64,000 nucleotides of DNA from positions 248,001 to 312,000 of the forward strand of contig CP046106.1 of the NCBI GenBank assembly GCA_013343275.1, in the 5' to 3' direction. The translations under genes and the position numbers were made by a program. Under the pieces are notes generated by a model that ran no database searches, had not been told where the DNA came from, and was given only the letters and a program-made list of their open reading frames with translations. Positions within the stretch are counted from its first letter, which is position 1, and each line of letters opens with the position of its first letter. Below, piece by piece: positions 35,141 through 43,258 of this stretch. Origin of the DNA: Candidatus Nanohaloarchaea archaeon (GTDB taxonomy: Archaea > Nanohalarchaeota > Nanosalinia > Nanosalinales > Nanosalinaceae).

Positions 35141-35950
35141 ATGAGCGAAAATGAAGGTATCAAACTGGAGTTCACTGCAAAACAGGCTACTATTCTGTCC
35201 CTTGCATTAGGCCTTTTGGTTGGTGGTTTCGGAGGTTTTGCTTTAGGGACTGTAAGTGCTTCTCCAGCCGAGAGAGCCACAGTGACAGATAATTCACAGA
35301 ATACTAACTCGGATAGCGGTAGCGGTGATTCTACCAGCCTGGTAAGCCTGGAAGGTATAGAGTTCAAGGGAGAACCTGATCTCGGTAATGAAAGTGCCCC
35401 GATCAAGGTAGTGGAGTACACCGAGTTCGGATGTCCGTTCTGCTCGGAATGGGAAGGCTATGATGCGTCTTCCAGGATTCCTATAGATCGGTGGAACGTC
35501 AAAAAGAACCTGGTACAGGAGTATGTGGAGACAGGAGAAGTAGAGTTTATTCAGAAGAACTGGCCACAACCAAGACTGCACCCTAACTCTATTAAAGGCC
35601 ACAAGATCGCAAACTGCGTCTACAGGAATGCTAACGAATCCAAGTACTGGGATTATCAGGGCCAGCTGTTTGACCGTAGAGCTCAGTGGATGAAAGGAGG
35701 ACAGGACAATCCAAAACAGACATTCAGGCAGATCTCCAACGATCTCGGCCTTGATACGGAAACTATCCTGAGCTGTTACAACTCCTCGAACGCAGAGGAG
35801 GCCAAGGAAGATCAGAATGCATTGACAAGACAGATCGGAAGGATAGGCACGCCGACATTCTTTATCGGAAACAGAGAGCAGGGATTCATCAAAATCTCGG
35901 GCGCTCAACCTCTTTCAAGATTTAGAGAAGCAATTCAGAGATTCCAGTAA
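35141..35950 (+). CDS. Membrane-anchored DsbA-like thiol oxidoreductase
   Basis: 269 residues: N-terminal membrane helix (ATILSLALGLLVGGFGGFAL, about 15-34), Ser/Asn-rich linker, then a DsbA-type thioredoxin domain with VVEYTEFGCPFCSEWE (redox CxxC, about 98-103) and cis-Pro loop IGTPTFFIGN (about 240-249). It would act outside the cell on disulfides. A GGAGGT lies 8 bases before the ATG. The next gene overlaps its stop by one base. Confidence 0.9.
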   Translation: MSENEGIKLEFTAKQATILSLALGLLVGGFGGFALGTVSASPAERATVTDNSQNTNSDSGSGDSTSLVSLEGIEFKGEPDLGNESAPIKVVEYTEFGCPFCSEWEGYDASSRIPIDRWNVKKNLVQEYVETGEVEFIQKNWPQPRLHPNSIKGHKIANCVYRNANESKYWDYQGQLFDRRAQWMKGGQDNPKQTFRQISNDLGLDTETILSCYNSSNAEEAKEDQNALTRQIGRIGTPTFFIGNREQGFIKISGAQPLSRFREAIQRFQ

Positions 35951-36498
35951 TGACTATAGAAATCACTGTAAACCCAAAAATCACTGTAAACCCAAGGAGA
36001 TGGCCAGAAGGATTTAAGCAAGGTCTTGAAGGAGCCTCCCGTAACTGGAAGAGGGCTATAGGTGCCTCCTCTGTCGGCCTCTCTGCTTTCCTTCTTACTG
36101 TTTTCTCTTCGAGTCCCGAGTACTCAATGCAGATGCTTTCCTCAGGGATAAAGTACTGGAGCCTGGCCTTTTCAACACGGCTCTCAGGACTTCTAGCTAC
36201 CTCAGGTTATACAGGTCTTTCACTAACACTTCTGTTCTCGGCTCTTGTGGGCGTTACAATGACAAACACAGCAGTACAGCTGAGAAGAAACAGGCTAGAT
36301 TTCAGCAGTATAGGAGCTCTTCCAGGGTTTCTGGCCGGAGGATGTGCCTCCTGTGGTGTCGGAGTTCTCTCACTCCTTGGATTCGGAGGAGTACTTGCCT
36401 CCATGCCATATGAAGGAAATCTTCTCAGACTCGGAGGAGCACTCTTGCTGGCAGGACTGATCACAAGGACAGGAAATCCTGATACATGCAAAATCTAG
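35950..36498 (+). CDS. Membrane protein with conserved GCASCG motif (182 aa)
   Basis: About four hydrophobic segments and the motif LAGGCASCGVGVLSLLGFGG (about 133-152), whose CxxC could exchange disulfides with the DsbA-like protein encoded immediately upstream (start/stop overlap). Ends NPDTCKI. The N-terminus has a 6-residue tandem repeat (ITVNPK/ITVNPR) from an 18-base duplication. The frame continues after the TAG stop with a membrane-like stretch. Confidence 0.68.
   Translation: MTIEITVNPKITVNPRRWPEGFKQGLEGASRNWKRAIGASSVGLSAFLLTVFSSSPEYSMQMLSSGIKYWSLAFSTRLSGLLATSGYTGLSLTLLFSALVGVTMTNTAVQLRRNRLDFSSIGALPGFLAGGCASCGVGVLSLLGFGGVLASMPYEGNLLRLGGALLLAGLITRTGNPDTCKI
35961..35995 (+). repeat. 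18-bp tandem duplication at start of GCASCG protein
   Basis: AATCACTGTAAACCCAA occurs at 35961-35977 and again at 35979-35995, encoding ITVNPK then ITVNPR. Recent in-frame duplication is the simplest explanation. Confidence 0.8.
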
Positions 36499-36600
36499 AT
36501 AGATAATTACTTACTTCGAACCATTAAGACCTTATCTAGGAGTTGTTTCAACGGTGCTGATTTGGTTCTTCGTCTACAGGGATTTCCTAAAGAAAGAATA
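36499..36600 (+). other. In-frame membrane-like extension after the TAG stop
   Basis: After the TAG at 36496-36498 the same frame stays open to a TAA at 36598 and reads IITYFEPLRPYLGVVSTVLI then WFFVYRDFLKKE, one convincing transmembrane helix. It has no ATG, GTG or TTG early enough to include the whole helix. It may be a gene remnant, a separate small gene using a rare start, or stop readthrough. Confidence 0.35.
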
Positions 36601-36633
36601 AAAATTATCAAGAAAGGCGATGAAGGCTTGTAG

Positions 36634-37059
36634 TTATTCTAGTTTCAGTTTTACAGGTGTTTCATGGCTGATGTTATCTCTAACAGGGCATCTCTGCTCT
36701 ACTTTCTCGAACAGTTCTCTTTCAGTCTCTAGATCTGCATCTGTCTCTGCATCGATATTCATTTCTATCTGCTGGAACCCTGCTCTTTCATCGGTGTCCT
36801 CGCCCTGGAACTTAGCGGGGTTAAGCTCTCCTGAGGCCTTTATCTCCAGATTTTCAATCTCTACACCCATTTCATCTGCCACGACATGGGCCACTACATT
36901 GAAGCATCCTGTTAATGCCCCTAGTTCGTATTCTACTGGAGTAGGTGCTGAACCTGTGCCTCCGTGGGCCTCTGGCTCGTCTATTTCGAAGCTGTAACCT
37001 CTAACGTTTACCTCTACTTTTGTCGGATTCTTGCTCTCTGCATTTACATCAGATTTCAT
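36634..37059 (-). CDS. OsmC/Ohr-family peroxiredoxin-like protein
   Basis: About 141 residues from the ATG at 37059 (MKSDVNAESKNPTKVEVNVR); the open frame to 37170 adds an unlikely N-terminus. Both catalytic cysteines are present: ALTGCFNVV (about 66) and EQRCPVRDNI (about 125). OsmC proteins reduce organic hydroperoxides. Its upstream neighbour on the same strand is a glutaredoxin. Confidence 0.88.
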   Translation of the reverse strand: MKSDVNAESKNPTKVEVNVRGYSFEIDEPEAHGGTGSAPTPVEYELGALTGCFNVVAHVVADEMGVEIENLEIKASGELNPAKFQGEDTDERAGFQQIEMNIDAETDADLETERELFEKVEQRCPVRDNISHETPVKLKLE

Positions 37060-37159
37060 TAATTGAAACTGGAGATAGGCTGTTTTTATCAGATCTGGTA
37101 ATAAATTCAAAGAAGTTGAAGAATGTGAATAAAAGAAAGGAAAAATACTGGAAATGCTG

Positions 37160-37405
37160 TTATTCTTCAAGGTTTTCTATTGCTTCCTCAATTTTATCCG
37201 GTCGGTAACCAATCACTGCTTCATCGCCGACGAATACCTGTGGAACTCCTTTCTGACCAGTCTTCTCGATCATTTCACGGGCCTTATCCCTGTCTTCAGC
37301 TACGTTATGTTCCTCAAACTCGTAGTCGTTCTCGTTAAGCCACTGTTTGACTTTTGTGCAGTAAGGACATGTCGGTGTCGAAAAGACTTGTATCTCTGCT
37401 GTCAT
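37160..37405 (-). CDS. Glutaredoxin
   Basis: 81 residues: IQVFSTPTCPYCTKVKQWL with the dithiol CPYC motif, GVPQVFVGDEAVIGYRPDKI with cis-Pro (TVP/GVP) and the GG-like GY region. Full length. Promoter on the minus strand includes ttttatac (about 37428-37435, read in reverse). Reduces protein or low-molecular-weight thiol disulfides. Confidence 0.93.
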   Translation of the reverse strand: MTAEIQVFSTPTCPYCTKVKQWLNENDYEFEEHNVAEDRDKAREMIEKTGQKGVPQVFVGDEAVIGYRPDKIEEAIENLEE

Positions 37406-37445
37406 AGTTTGTGTAAGAGTGTTGAACTTTTATACAGTTTGGGTT

Positions 37446-37775
37446 TCAGAGTTCTTCAAGAACCTCTATCTTTTCCTCTTCCCACTCTCTCATCCTTTCC
37501 TTAACCTTGCTCTTCATCTCATCTTTGTCAGGTACAGAGTAGATGTAGTATCGGCCTCTCTTACCTTCCTCTACCTTGCTCTCCCTCTCGACAAGGCCTG
37601 TGCTCTGAAGCTTGGAGAGGTATCTCTGAACAGTAGAACGATCCTTGCCTAGTTCCTCAGCTATATCCGATGCGCGGGCCTCATTATCGCATAAATAGTA
37701 GAGCACTTCTGTTTCCGAAGATGAAAGATTATACAGCACCTTCAGCAACTGCTTTATCTCGGTTGGACACTTCAT
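37446..37775 (-). CDS. TrmB/MarR-like winged-helix regulator
   Basis: About 109 residues from ATG 37775 (MKCPTEIKQLLKVLYNLSSS); the longer frame from 37832 overlaps the neighbouring gene. HTH: TEVLYYLCDNEARASDIAEE, LGKDRSTVQRYLSKLQSTGL, with a wing VEEGKRGRYYIY. The MKCP Cys at the N-terminus and the surrounding thiol genes hint at redox or sulfur sensing. The arms TGCAACA and TGTTGCA occur at about 37788 and 37823, around its promoter. Confidence 0.78.
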   Translation of the reverse strand: MKCPTEIKQLLKVLYNLSSSETEVLYYLCDNEARASDIAEELGKDRSTVQRYLSKLQSTGLVERESKVEEGKRGRYYIYSVPDKDEMKSKVKERMREWEEEKIEVLEEL

Positions 37776-37812
37776 GCAGAAAGTTTGTGCAACAAGATGT
37801 AAAACACTTTTT

Positions 37813-38025
37813 CTAGATTTTGCCTGTTGCAACGGCGTATCCTATTGCCGAGAAGAACAGGGCCTCCATCACAATTATTGTCGATACTAGAAGCCCACTG
37901 CCAGAGTCTAGGAAGCCTATATTGAAGATATCGCCGAGAAATGCTATTGCAACTACCAGACCTACAGCTCCTATAGCGGCAACTATGTGGAGGCCTAGAT
38001 CTTTAAGGAAATCAGGTATCTGCAT
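37813..38025 (-). CDS. Small two-helix membrane protein (70 aa)
   Basis: Two membrane helices (LHIVAAIGAVGLVVAIAFLG and LLVSTIIVMEALFFSAIGYA). No family recognised. Upstream of the winged-helix regulator on the same strand. Confidence 0.65.
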   Translation of the reverse strand: MQIPDFLKDLGLHIVAAIGAVGLVVAIAFLGDIFNIGFLDSGSGLLVSTIIVMEALFFSAIGYAVATGKI

Positions 38026-38080
38026 GTATCTAAGATTCCTTCAGTAAGAGATGTAAAACTCGGACCAGCAACGGTTTAAT

Positions 38081-38818
38081 GTGAGAATAGTTTCTCTAGC
38101 TCCCTCCAACACCGAGATCCTCTACCGGCTGGGCCTAGGGGATGAGATAGTTGCTACTACTTCTCTCTGCGGTACTCCTGTAGAGGCATTGGAGAAGCCA
38201 AGTATCGGTGGCTGGACTAATCCGGATATTGAGAAGGTTAGGAGCTTTGATCCTGATCTTGTAGTGGCTTCTGACGACCTTCAGGACAACGCAATCGACC
38301 TTTTCGAAGACGAGAGCTTTGAGATTCTGCAGGTCAGGCCCCATACTGTAGAGGAAGTTTTTGACAGCATCAGGAGGATTGGGAGGGCTGTCGACAGAGA
38401 GAAGGAAGCGGAGAAGCTTGTTGAAGAAATGAAGAATAACTTGGAAGGCCTTGAGTTCGATAGCTCGCCCAGGATTTACTGTGAGGAATGGATGGATCCG
38501 CCGATGGCCTCCGGTAACTGGATTCCAGGCCTTGTTGAGAGATCTGGTGGAGAGTACTTTATTGATGAAGGTGAACGCAGCAGAGAGTTCGATTTGGAGG
38601 AGTTGAAGGATTTCGATCCCGAATATATTTTTCTGAACGTATGCGGTGCTGGTGAGAATGTAGATAGATCAGAGATCCTGGAAAGGCCGGAGTGGCAGGA
38701 AATTACCGCTATCAAGAAGGAGAACGTTTTTGTGGTAGATGATTCGCTGTTGAACAGGCCCGGGCCTCGACTGGTTGACGGTATCGAAGAAATAGTAGAG
38801 AAAGTAAATGAGGAGTAA
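38081..38818 (+). CDS. BtuF-like cobalamin/corrinoid ABC substrate-binding protein (no signal peptide)
   Basis: 245 residues from a GTG start. Follows the BtuF/FhuD helical-backbone binding fold: RIVSLAPSNTEILYRLGLGD, EIVATTSLC, KPSIGGWTNPDIEKVRSFDPDLVVAS. The two lobes are joined by a long helix (about 100-130). No export signal or lipobox is seen, which is unusual for a binding protein but known in archaeal COG0614 relatives. B12 scavenging would serve NrdJ. No BtuC/D is in the window. Confidence 0.75.
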   Translation: MRIVSLAPSNTEILYRLGLGDEIVATTSLCGTPVEALEKPSIGGWTNPDIEKVRSFDPDLVVASDDLQDNAIDLFEDESFEILQVRPHTVEEVFDSIRRIGRAVDREKEAEKLVEEMKNNLEGLEFDSSPRIYCEEWMDPPMASGNWIPGLVERSGGEYFIDEGERSREFDLEELKDFDPEYIFLNVCGAGENVDRSEILERPEWQEITAIKKENVFVVDDSLLNRPGPRLVDGIEEIVEKVNEE

Positions 38819-38819
38819 G

Positions 38820-39380
38820 TTAGGTGTCGTGGTCCTGGTAAGGTTCTCCGTACTTCTCGCTTAGAAGGTTGGCTGCTGCTTTCGTGCCGTCGCCTATTGC
38901 GAAAGATGTCTGGTGCACCCAGTAACGGGCCAGTCCTGCTGCATATACATTTTCTGCGGCCTTATTGTCCTCATCTGTGTCTATGTGCTCATCCATCAGG
39001 TATGGGTCGTCACGGCCTTCGACGAAGTCGAGATCCAGTTCTTCTAGGTAGTCATGCATTCCTGCAGAGGCCACGATGACGTATTCTGTTTCGTATTCTT
39101 CTTCCGAAGTTGTTACTTTGAGGCCTTCATCGGTTCTCTCTACTTTTTCGACTTCTTCCTCTTTGAATTCTCCTCCGAATTCGTCGAGTTTTTCCTTTCC
39201 TTTTTTGAGTAGTTCGCTGCCGCTTATAGAGTCGTGGCCTATCAGGTTCTGAATGTTTGAAGTGTTTAGAACCAGGGACTCTCCTGAATCGAGTACAAGC
39301 ACGTCTTCGCCCGCCTTTGCGGTGAAAGAACCTGCCTGTAGGCCGGATACTCCGCCGCCGATTACGATTACGTCTTTCAT
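38820..39380 (-). CDS. Short thioredoxin-reductase-like FAD protein
   Basis: 186 residues: FAD-binding VIVIGGGVSGLQAGSFTAKA at the N-terminus and the C-terminal AAENVYAAGLARYWV/AIGDGTKAA that closes the FAD site. The NADPH domain and the CxxC of TrxR are absent, so it is about 60% of normal length. Similar truncated flavoproteins are common in haloarchaea beside thiol genes. Convergent with the BtuF-like gene (1 base between stops). Confidence 0.8.
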   Translation of the reverse strand: MKDVIVIGGGVSGLQAGSFTAKAGEDVLVLDSGESLVLNTSNIQNLIGHDSISGSELLKKGKEKLDEFGGEFKEEEVEKVERTDEGLKVTTSEEEYETEYVIVASAGMHDYLEELDLDFVEGRDDPYLMDEHIDTDEDNKAAENVYAAGLARYWVHQTSFAIGDGTKAAANLLSEKYGEPYQDHDT

Positions 39381-39487
39381 ACTTACTGGAAATCTGGATA
39401 AATCTGTAAATAACTTCCGGAGAGAAAAATTTCTCTCGCAGAGCAGGCTTTTTTATTGCGGTTGAGGTAAAATTTCTTTAGAATAAT

Positions 39488-40123
39488 ATGTTGACTAAGA
39501 GGCAGAAACTTCTAGCTGCAGTACTGTTTCTGCTAAGTATCTCTCTTGGAGTTGCTGCTTCTCTAGTTACTGAAAGCTACGCTCAGTCTGTCGCCCTGAT
39601 AAACATGATCTATCTGCCTATCTTTGCAGTTCTGATTGTTGCAACAGTTGTAGGCATGATTCCTCTAGTTAAGCTCTCCACAACTACTGTCTTTACAACC
39701 AGTAAAGATGGAGAAGAGATACTGGAGGATATCAATAAAGACGATTCGCTTCTGGCCCTTGATACAGAGAGAGGTTTCGAACTTGTCAATAGAGATGAGG
39801 GGAAGGTAGAGCTGGAGACATACCCTACACTGGTACATAAATGGCTGGATAGGGAAGTCAGAGTTGTAAAAGAGTTTGAACAGGTCTCAGATAACGAGCT
39901 AACAGTTGAGGAATACGTAAATGATGATGAAGAGTCTGTTTCAAAGTTAGAGATCGATGAGTCCGGAGATAACACCAAGTTAATAGACCGGACGGACTAC
40001 AGCGGAAGAATCAGGTTTCTTTCAGTTATCGGGCTACGGTACGTCATCCTGCCGAAGACCAAGAATTTAATGAGTCAGAGAGGTTACAAGCTCGAAGACA
40101 CTTCCTTCGATATCAGCCTGTAA
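39488..40123 (+). CDS. Two-helix membrane protein (211 aa), unknown
   Basis: Two N-terminal helices (LLAAVLFLLSISLGVAASLV and LINMIYLPIFAVLIVATVVG) then a soluble beta-rich acidic domain of about 140 residues. No family recognised. Confidence 0.65.
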   Translation: MLTKRQKLLAAVLFLLSISLGVAASLVTESYAQSVALINMIYLPIFAVLIVATVVGMIPLVKLSTTTVFTTSKDGEEILEDINKDDSLLALDTERGFELVNRDEGKVELETYPTLVHKWLDREVRVVKEFEQVSDNELTVEEYVNDDEESVSKLEIDESGDNTKLIDRTDYSGRIRFLSVIGLRYVILPKTKNLMSQRGYKLEDTSFDISL

Positions 40124-40124
40124 T

Positions 40125-41351
40125 CTACCGTTCCTTCACGGAGACTTCTGCTTCGAGGCCTTCATTCATTTCCTGCTCCAGCTGTTCCATCCTGTCATCT
40201 AGAGAACTTCCCAGTTCATCAATCCTATCTTCTATGCTCTCTATCTCTCTTTCCTTCCGTTCTATCTTATCTTTCACAGCTTTAAGATCTCTTTCTGCTT
40301 TCTCTACCTCTTCCTTGATGTCCATGTCCTCGATCTTCCGTTCAAGCACCTCTATCTCGGCCTCAAGTTCGTCCTCTTCCTCCACAAGTTCCTGAAAGTT
40401 GGAGAGGTTTTCCGCTGCCTCTGCAAAGTTCTGGACTTGACGTATATCCAGAAGGTCCTCTTCCTTGACTTTTTCCTGGGCCTCCTCCAGTTCTTCCTGT
40501 ATTTCACCTGCTTGTGCGTATTTCTCCTCTGTTATCTTATCTAGCTTGCTGATATCTCCTTCAAACTCGATTTCTCCGCTTTCAACCTGGTAGATTAGTT
40601 TTTTTAGGCCTCTGCGCATTGTGGAGATGTTTTTGGATATCTTGGCCTGTATTTCCTCTCTTCTATCTTCTTTTTCCTCGAGTTCCTGCTGCATCTCCTG
40701 CATTTCCTGCCATTCACTGCTGTCTTTAAGCTCCTGGATCTCCTGCTCTATTCTCTGTTTCTCGTCTTCCTCTGTCGCTGTAGATATCTCGGTTTTCTCC
40801 CTTCTTTTTTCCTCGAGCTCTTCCTCTAGCTCGCTGATCTCTTCTTTCAGAGATTTAATCTTCCTGTACCTTTTCAGAGAGCTGTATTTAGACTTCACAA
40901 AGCTTTCAGTGTTGTCCAGATGAGATTCTATGTCTTCCAGAACGCTCAAGAGCTTGGTTCTCTTGTTGATCCGTTTCATTACCTGTCCCTGCTTCTCGGA
41001 CACGTTGTTGAACTTCTCAAGGAACTCTCTCAAGTCCTCCAGGTGTTCATCCATTTTCTCGGACAGATCGGTCTCTTTGACCAGCATTTTCTGTGACTGA
41101 GCGAAATCCTCTGCTACATCGTCGACAACCTTCAGGCCTTCACTGTCCTGATAGTCCTTCATTTCTTCAAGGTCTTCCTGAAGGCTCTGCAGGTATTCCT
41201 CGGTTCTATCTCTCAGTTCTTCAGCTCTGTTCCTTGCTGACTCAATCTCGTTCAGATTTCGCTCCTTGAAAACTTCTGGAGCTTCCTTGTAGCTGGTCTC
41301 TAACTCTTCCTGGCTGAAGAATCTGTCTTTCAGTTTATCAGTAAGGCCCAT
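40125..41351 (-). CDS. Long coiled-coil protein (408 aa)
   Basis: Almost entirely heptad-repeat, Glu/Lys-rich coiled coil (for example ISELEEELEEKRREKTEIST and EIEVLERKIEDMDIKEEVEK) with no ATPase head. Resembles the arms of SMC/Rad50-type proteins in composition, but that is expected for any coiled coil. Structural role inferred. Stop adjacent to the convergent gene. Confidence 0.72.
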   Translation of the reverse strand: MGLTDKLKDRFFSQEELETSYKEAPEVFKERNLNEIESARNRAEELRDRTEEYLQSLQEDLEEMKDYQDSEGLKVVDDVAEDFAQSQKMLVKETDLSEKMDEHLEDLREFLEKFNNVSEKQGQVMKRINKRTKLLSVLEDIESHLDNTESFVKSKYSSLKRYRKIKSLKEEISELEEELEEKRREKTEISTATEEDEKQRIEQEIQELKDSSEWQEMQEMQQELEEKEDRREEIQAKISKNISTMRRGLKKLIYQVESGEIEFEGDISKLDKITEEKYAQAGEIQEELEEAQEKVKEEDLLDIRQVQNFAEAAENLSNFQELVEEEDELEAEIEVLERKIEDMDIKEEVEKAERDLKAVKDKIERKEREIESIEDRIDELGSSLDDRMEQLEQEMNEGLEAEVSVKER

Positions 41352-41390
41352 AACCAGTTAACCCAGTTGAACAGGTAAAAACCTGAGGTG

Positions 41391-41410
41391 GGGGAGAAGA
41401 AAAAAAAGGG
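41391..41410 (-). terminator. Poly-T terminator after superoxide dismutase
   Basis: On the minus strand the region reads CCCTTTTTTTTCTTCTCCCC about 25-40 bases beyond the sod stop, a U-rich archaeal terminator. Confidence 0.5.
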
Positions 41411-41431
41411 AAATAGAGGGCGAAGGATTTT

Positions 41432-42034
41432 TTACTCGAATCTGCTGGAGAGGTCTTCAAACTTCTCCTGAGGATGCTCCCAGTCGACTACCTCGAAGAA
41501 GCTGTCGATGAATTCTCCTCTCTCAGGGCCGTAGTCGTGGTAATAAGAGTGTTCCCAGACATCGACTGCCAGGATAGGATGTGCTCCCCAGACTCCATGT
41601 CTGTCGTGCTTGTCAACTACTACATTATGTAGCTCGTCTTCTGCAGGGATGTAGACAAGCAAGGCCCATCCTCCGGCGCTTGATGCTGCGGCCTTGAACT
41701 CTTTCTTCCAGTTCTCGTAGCTTCCGAAGTCCTCTTCAATCTTCTCCAGTAGCTGGCCTTCTGGCCTTCCCCCGCCGTTAGGCCCCATGTTCTTCCAGAA
41801 AAGGTTGTGCAGTACTGTTCCTGCATAGTTGTGAGTGAAGTCTTTCAAGATCGAGGCCGTGGAGCTGTAATCATCGTTTTCTCTCTGCTCGTCCAGTCTT
41901 TCCTCTGCGGAGTTCCAGCCGTTGACGTAGCCCTGATGGTGTACGTCGTGGTGCCACTCCATAACCTGTTTGGAGATATGAGGGGTTAGAGCGTCGTATT
42001 CGTAAGGTAGTTTCATTAAACCGTGTTCTGCCAT
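41432..42034 (-). CDS. sod: Superoxide dismutase (Fe/Mn)
   Basis: 200 residues, full length. Metal ligands are in MEWHHDVHHQGYV (His), NYAGTVLHNLFWKNM (His) and VDVWEHSYYHDYG (Asp and His). GGWALLVYIP and WGAHPILAVDVWE are family blocks. Converts superoxide to peroxide and oxygen. An SD AGGTGA lies about 7 bases before the ATG, and a 12-bp palindrome sits at the promoter start, suggesting regulation. Confidence 0.96.
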   Translation of the reverse strand: MAEHGLMKLPYEYDALTPHISKQVMEWHHDVHHQGYVNGWNSAEERLDEQRENDDYSSTASILKDFTHNYAGTVLHNLFWKNMGPNGGGRPEGQLLEKIEEDFGSYENWKKEFKAAASSAGGWALLVYIPAEDELHNVVVDKHDRHGVWGAHPILAVDVWEHSYYHDYGPERGEFIDSFFEVVDWEHPQEKFEDLSSRFE

Positions 42035-42047
42035 AGAAAGTTCACCT

Positions 42048-42059
42048 ATAACATGTTAT
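42048..42059. promoter_or_regulatory. 12-bp palindrome ATAACATGTTAT upstream of sod
   Basis: Perfect palindrome 14-25 bp before the sod ATG. A TATA-like cttatacc (minus strand, about 42073-42080) would place the transcription start near it. It may be the operator of an oxidative-stress regulator. Confidence 0.5.
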
Positions 42060-42161
42060 CTTGGCTGGAGGTATAAGCAGGTTTTGGCCAAATCAAGACT
42101 AGGAAAGTTAAGTCGGCGAAAAATAATGAGGAAAGAAGAAAGAGGGAAAAGGTGTCCGGCC

Positions 42162-42818
42162 TTACTGTGTGGTGTTGCCGGATGTCTGGTTGTCAGGCTG
42201 CTGGTTCTGCTGCTGAGCAGCTTTGATGGCCTGACTGACATCGATGATCATGGACTGTCCTGTAAGAGGGGACTGCTTTGGAATAATCTGTGCGCCGTCC
42301 ATGGTCATGTAGAAACTCTGTGTCTGAGAGACAGTGGTTCCATTACGCTGTCCTGTAGTCGTAATGTTGAACTCGTAGAGGCCGTGCTGTGTCTGGAATT
42401 CAGAAACGTTGACACTTGGCCCTACAATCTGTGTAACCTTGTCCTGTGCAGCGGCAGGTGAGATCTGGCCACTACCTCCTGCTCCTGAGAGGCCCATTGC
42501 AACCAGGCCTACAAGTAGTCCTAGAAGAAGCCCTCCTGCGAATACGCTGTTTCGGGAGTAGCTTCCCAGGATTCCTCCTGCGGTCTCTTCTTCGATCTCC
42601 TCAAGTACATCGTCCTCTGTAACTTCATCGGATTCGGAATGCATTTCTTCGTCTACTTCTTCCCCGATCTTCTGCTCGATATACTCCTTGACGGTTTTAC
42701 GGTCCTTACCTTCCTCCTCTGACTGGAGGAGGGATTTGTAATCTAGATCCACTGCGTTGTCGATCTTCTCTTTGACCTCATCGACAGTGCCATCTAGTAA
42801 ATCATCATTTTTTGACAT
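42162..42818 (-). CDS. Single-pass membrane protein with extracellular domain (218 aa)
   Basis: Acidic N-terminal cytosolic part (about 85 residues), one membrane helix (SVFAGGLLLGLLVGLVAMGL), then an external domain with N-glycosylation sequons (NVS, NIT, NGT) and a Gln/Asn/Thr-rich tail. No family recognised; the external domain (VTQIVGPSVNVSEFQTQHGL) somewhat recalls N-terminal domains of DsbC/DsbG-like proteins. Confidence 0.65.
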   Translation of the reverse strand: MSKNDDLLDGTVDEVKEKIDNAVDLDYKSLLQSEEEGKDRKTVKEYIEQKIGEEVDEEMHSESDEVTEDDVLEEIEEETAGGILGSYSRNSVFAGGLLLGLLVGLVAMGLSGAGGSGQISPAAAQDKVTQIVGPSVNVSEFQTQHGLYEFNITTTGQRNGTTVSQTQSFYMTMDGAQIIPKQSPLTGQSMIIDVSQAIKAAQQQNQQPDNQTSGNTTQ

Positions 42819-42909
42819 ACCAAAGAATTATCTTGACATCCTTTTAAAAATTAGCAGAAAGCCGCTGTAACTCACATTTACGACAGAAATTTTACAGGAA
42901 GAAATTTGT

Positions 42910-43140
42910 TGGGGCCGGCAGGACTTGAACTTGCAACCTTCCGCTATCTCCGGAACTTCTGGAAGTTCCATCACCACGGAGCATTCCAAGGAATGCACCT
43001 CAAGATTTAATCATCGGCCATAAGGCCTCATTCCTCCAGATCCGTAACAGAACAGAGATGGTTCAGTGATCCATCAGGTACTGTCGACCTGCTACGGGAG
43101 TCGCTGGAGGCGGACGCTCTGCCAATTGAGCTACGACCCC
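42910..43140 (-). tRNA. trnW: tRNA-Trp (CCA) with 158-nt intron
   Basis: 5' exon 43140-43104 (positions 1-37) and 3' exon 42945-42910 (38-73), no encoded CCA. Acceptor GGGGTCG pairs with CGGCCCC; D stem GCTC/GAGC; anticodon stem TCCGC/GCGGA; loop CTCCAG+A gives anticodon CCA. T loop TTCAAGT; the T stem GCAAG/CCTGC has one A-C mismatch. The intron lies after position 37, the usual archaeal site. CTCC of the loop can pair with GGAG at the intron 3' end, as in the central helix of a bulge-helix-bulge splice motif. Confidence 0.9.
42946..43103 (-). ncRNA. tRNA-Trp intron, candidate box C/D methylation guide
   Basis: The intron contains GGATCTGGAGGAATGAGG. Its CTGGAGG is complementary to positions 31-37 (CCTCCAG). 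Taking ATGA right after it as a (variant) D' box, the fifth base upstream pairs with C34, the residue methylated in haloarchaeal tRNA-Trp by its own intron. C-box-like GTGATGG, CTGATGG and CGATGAT also occur in the intron. Box matches are imperfect. Confidence 0.55.
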
Positions 43141-43258
43141 AACCTGTCTGTATTGTTGATTTAGAGGTTGAAACTTTAAAACAGGTAGTGAACTGTCCAG
43201 GTTCTGACTCTACGCTTAAAGATTTTTGACTACAACAAATTTCTACAGTAAAAGGAAA

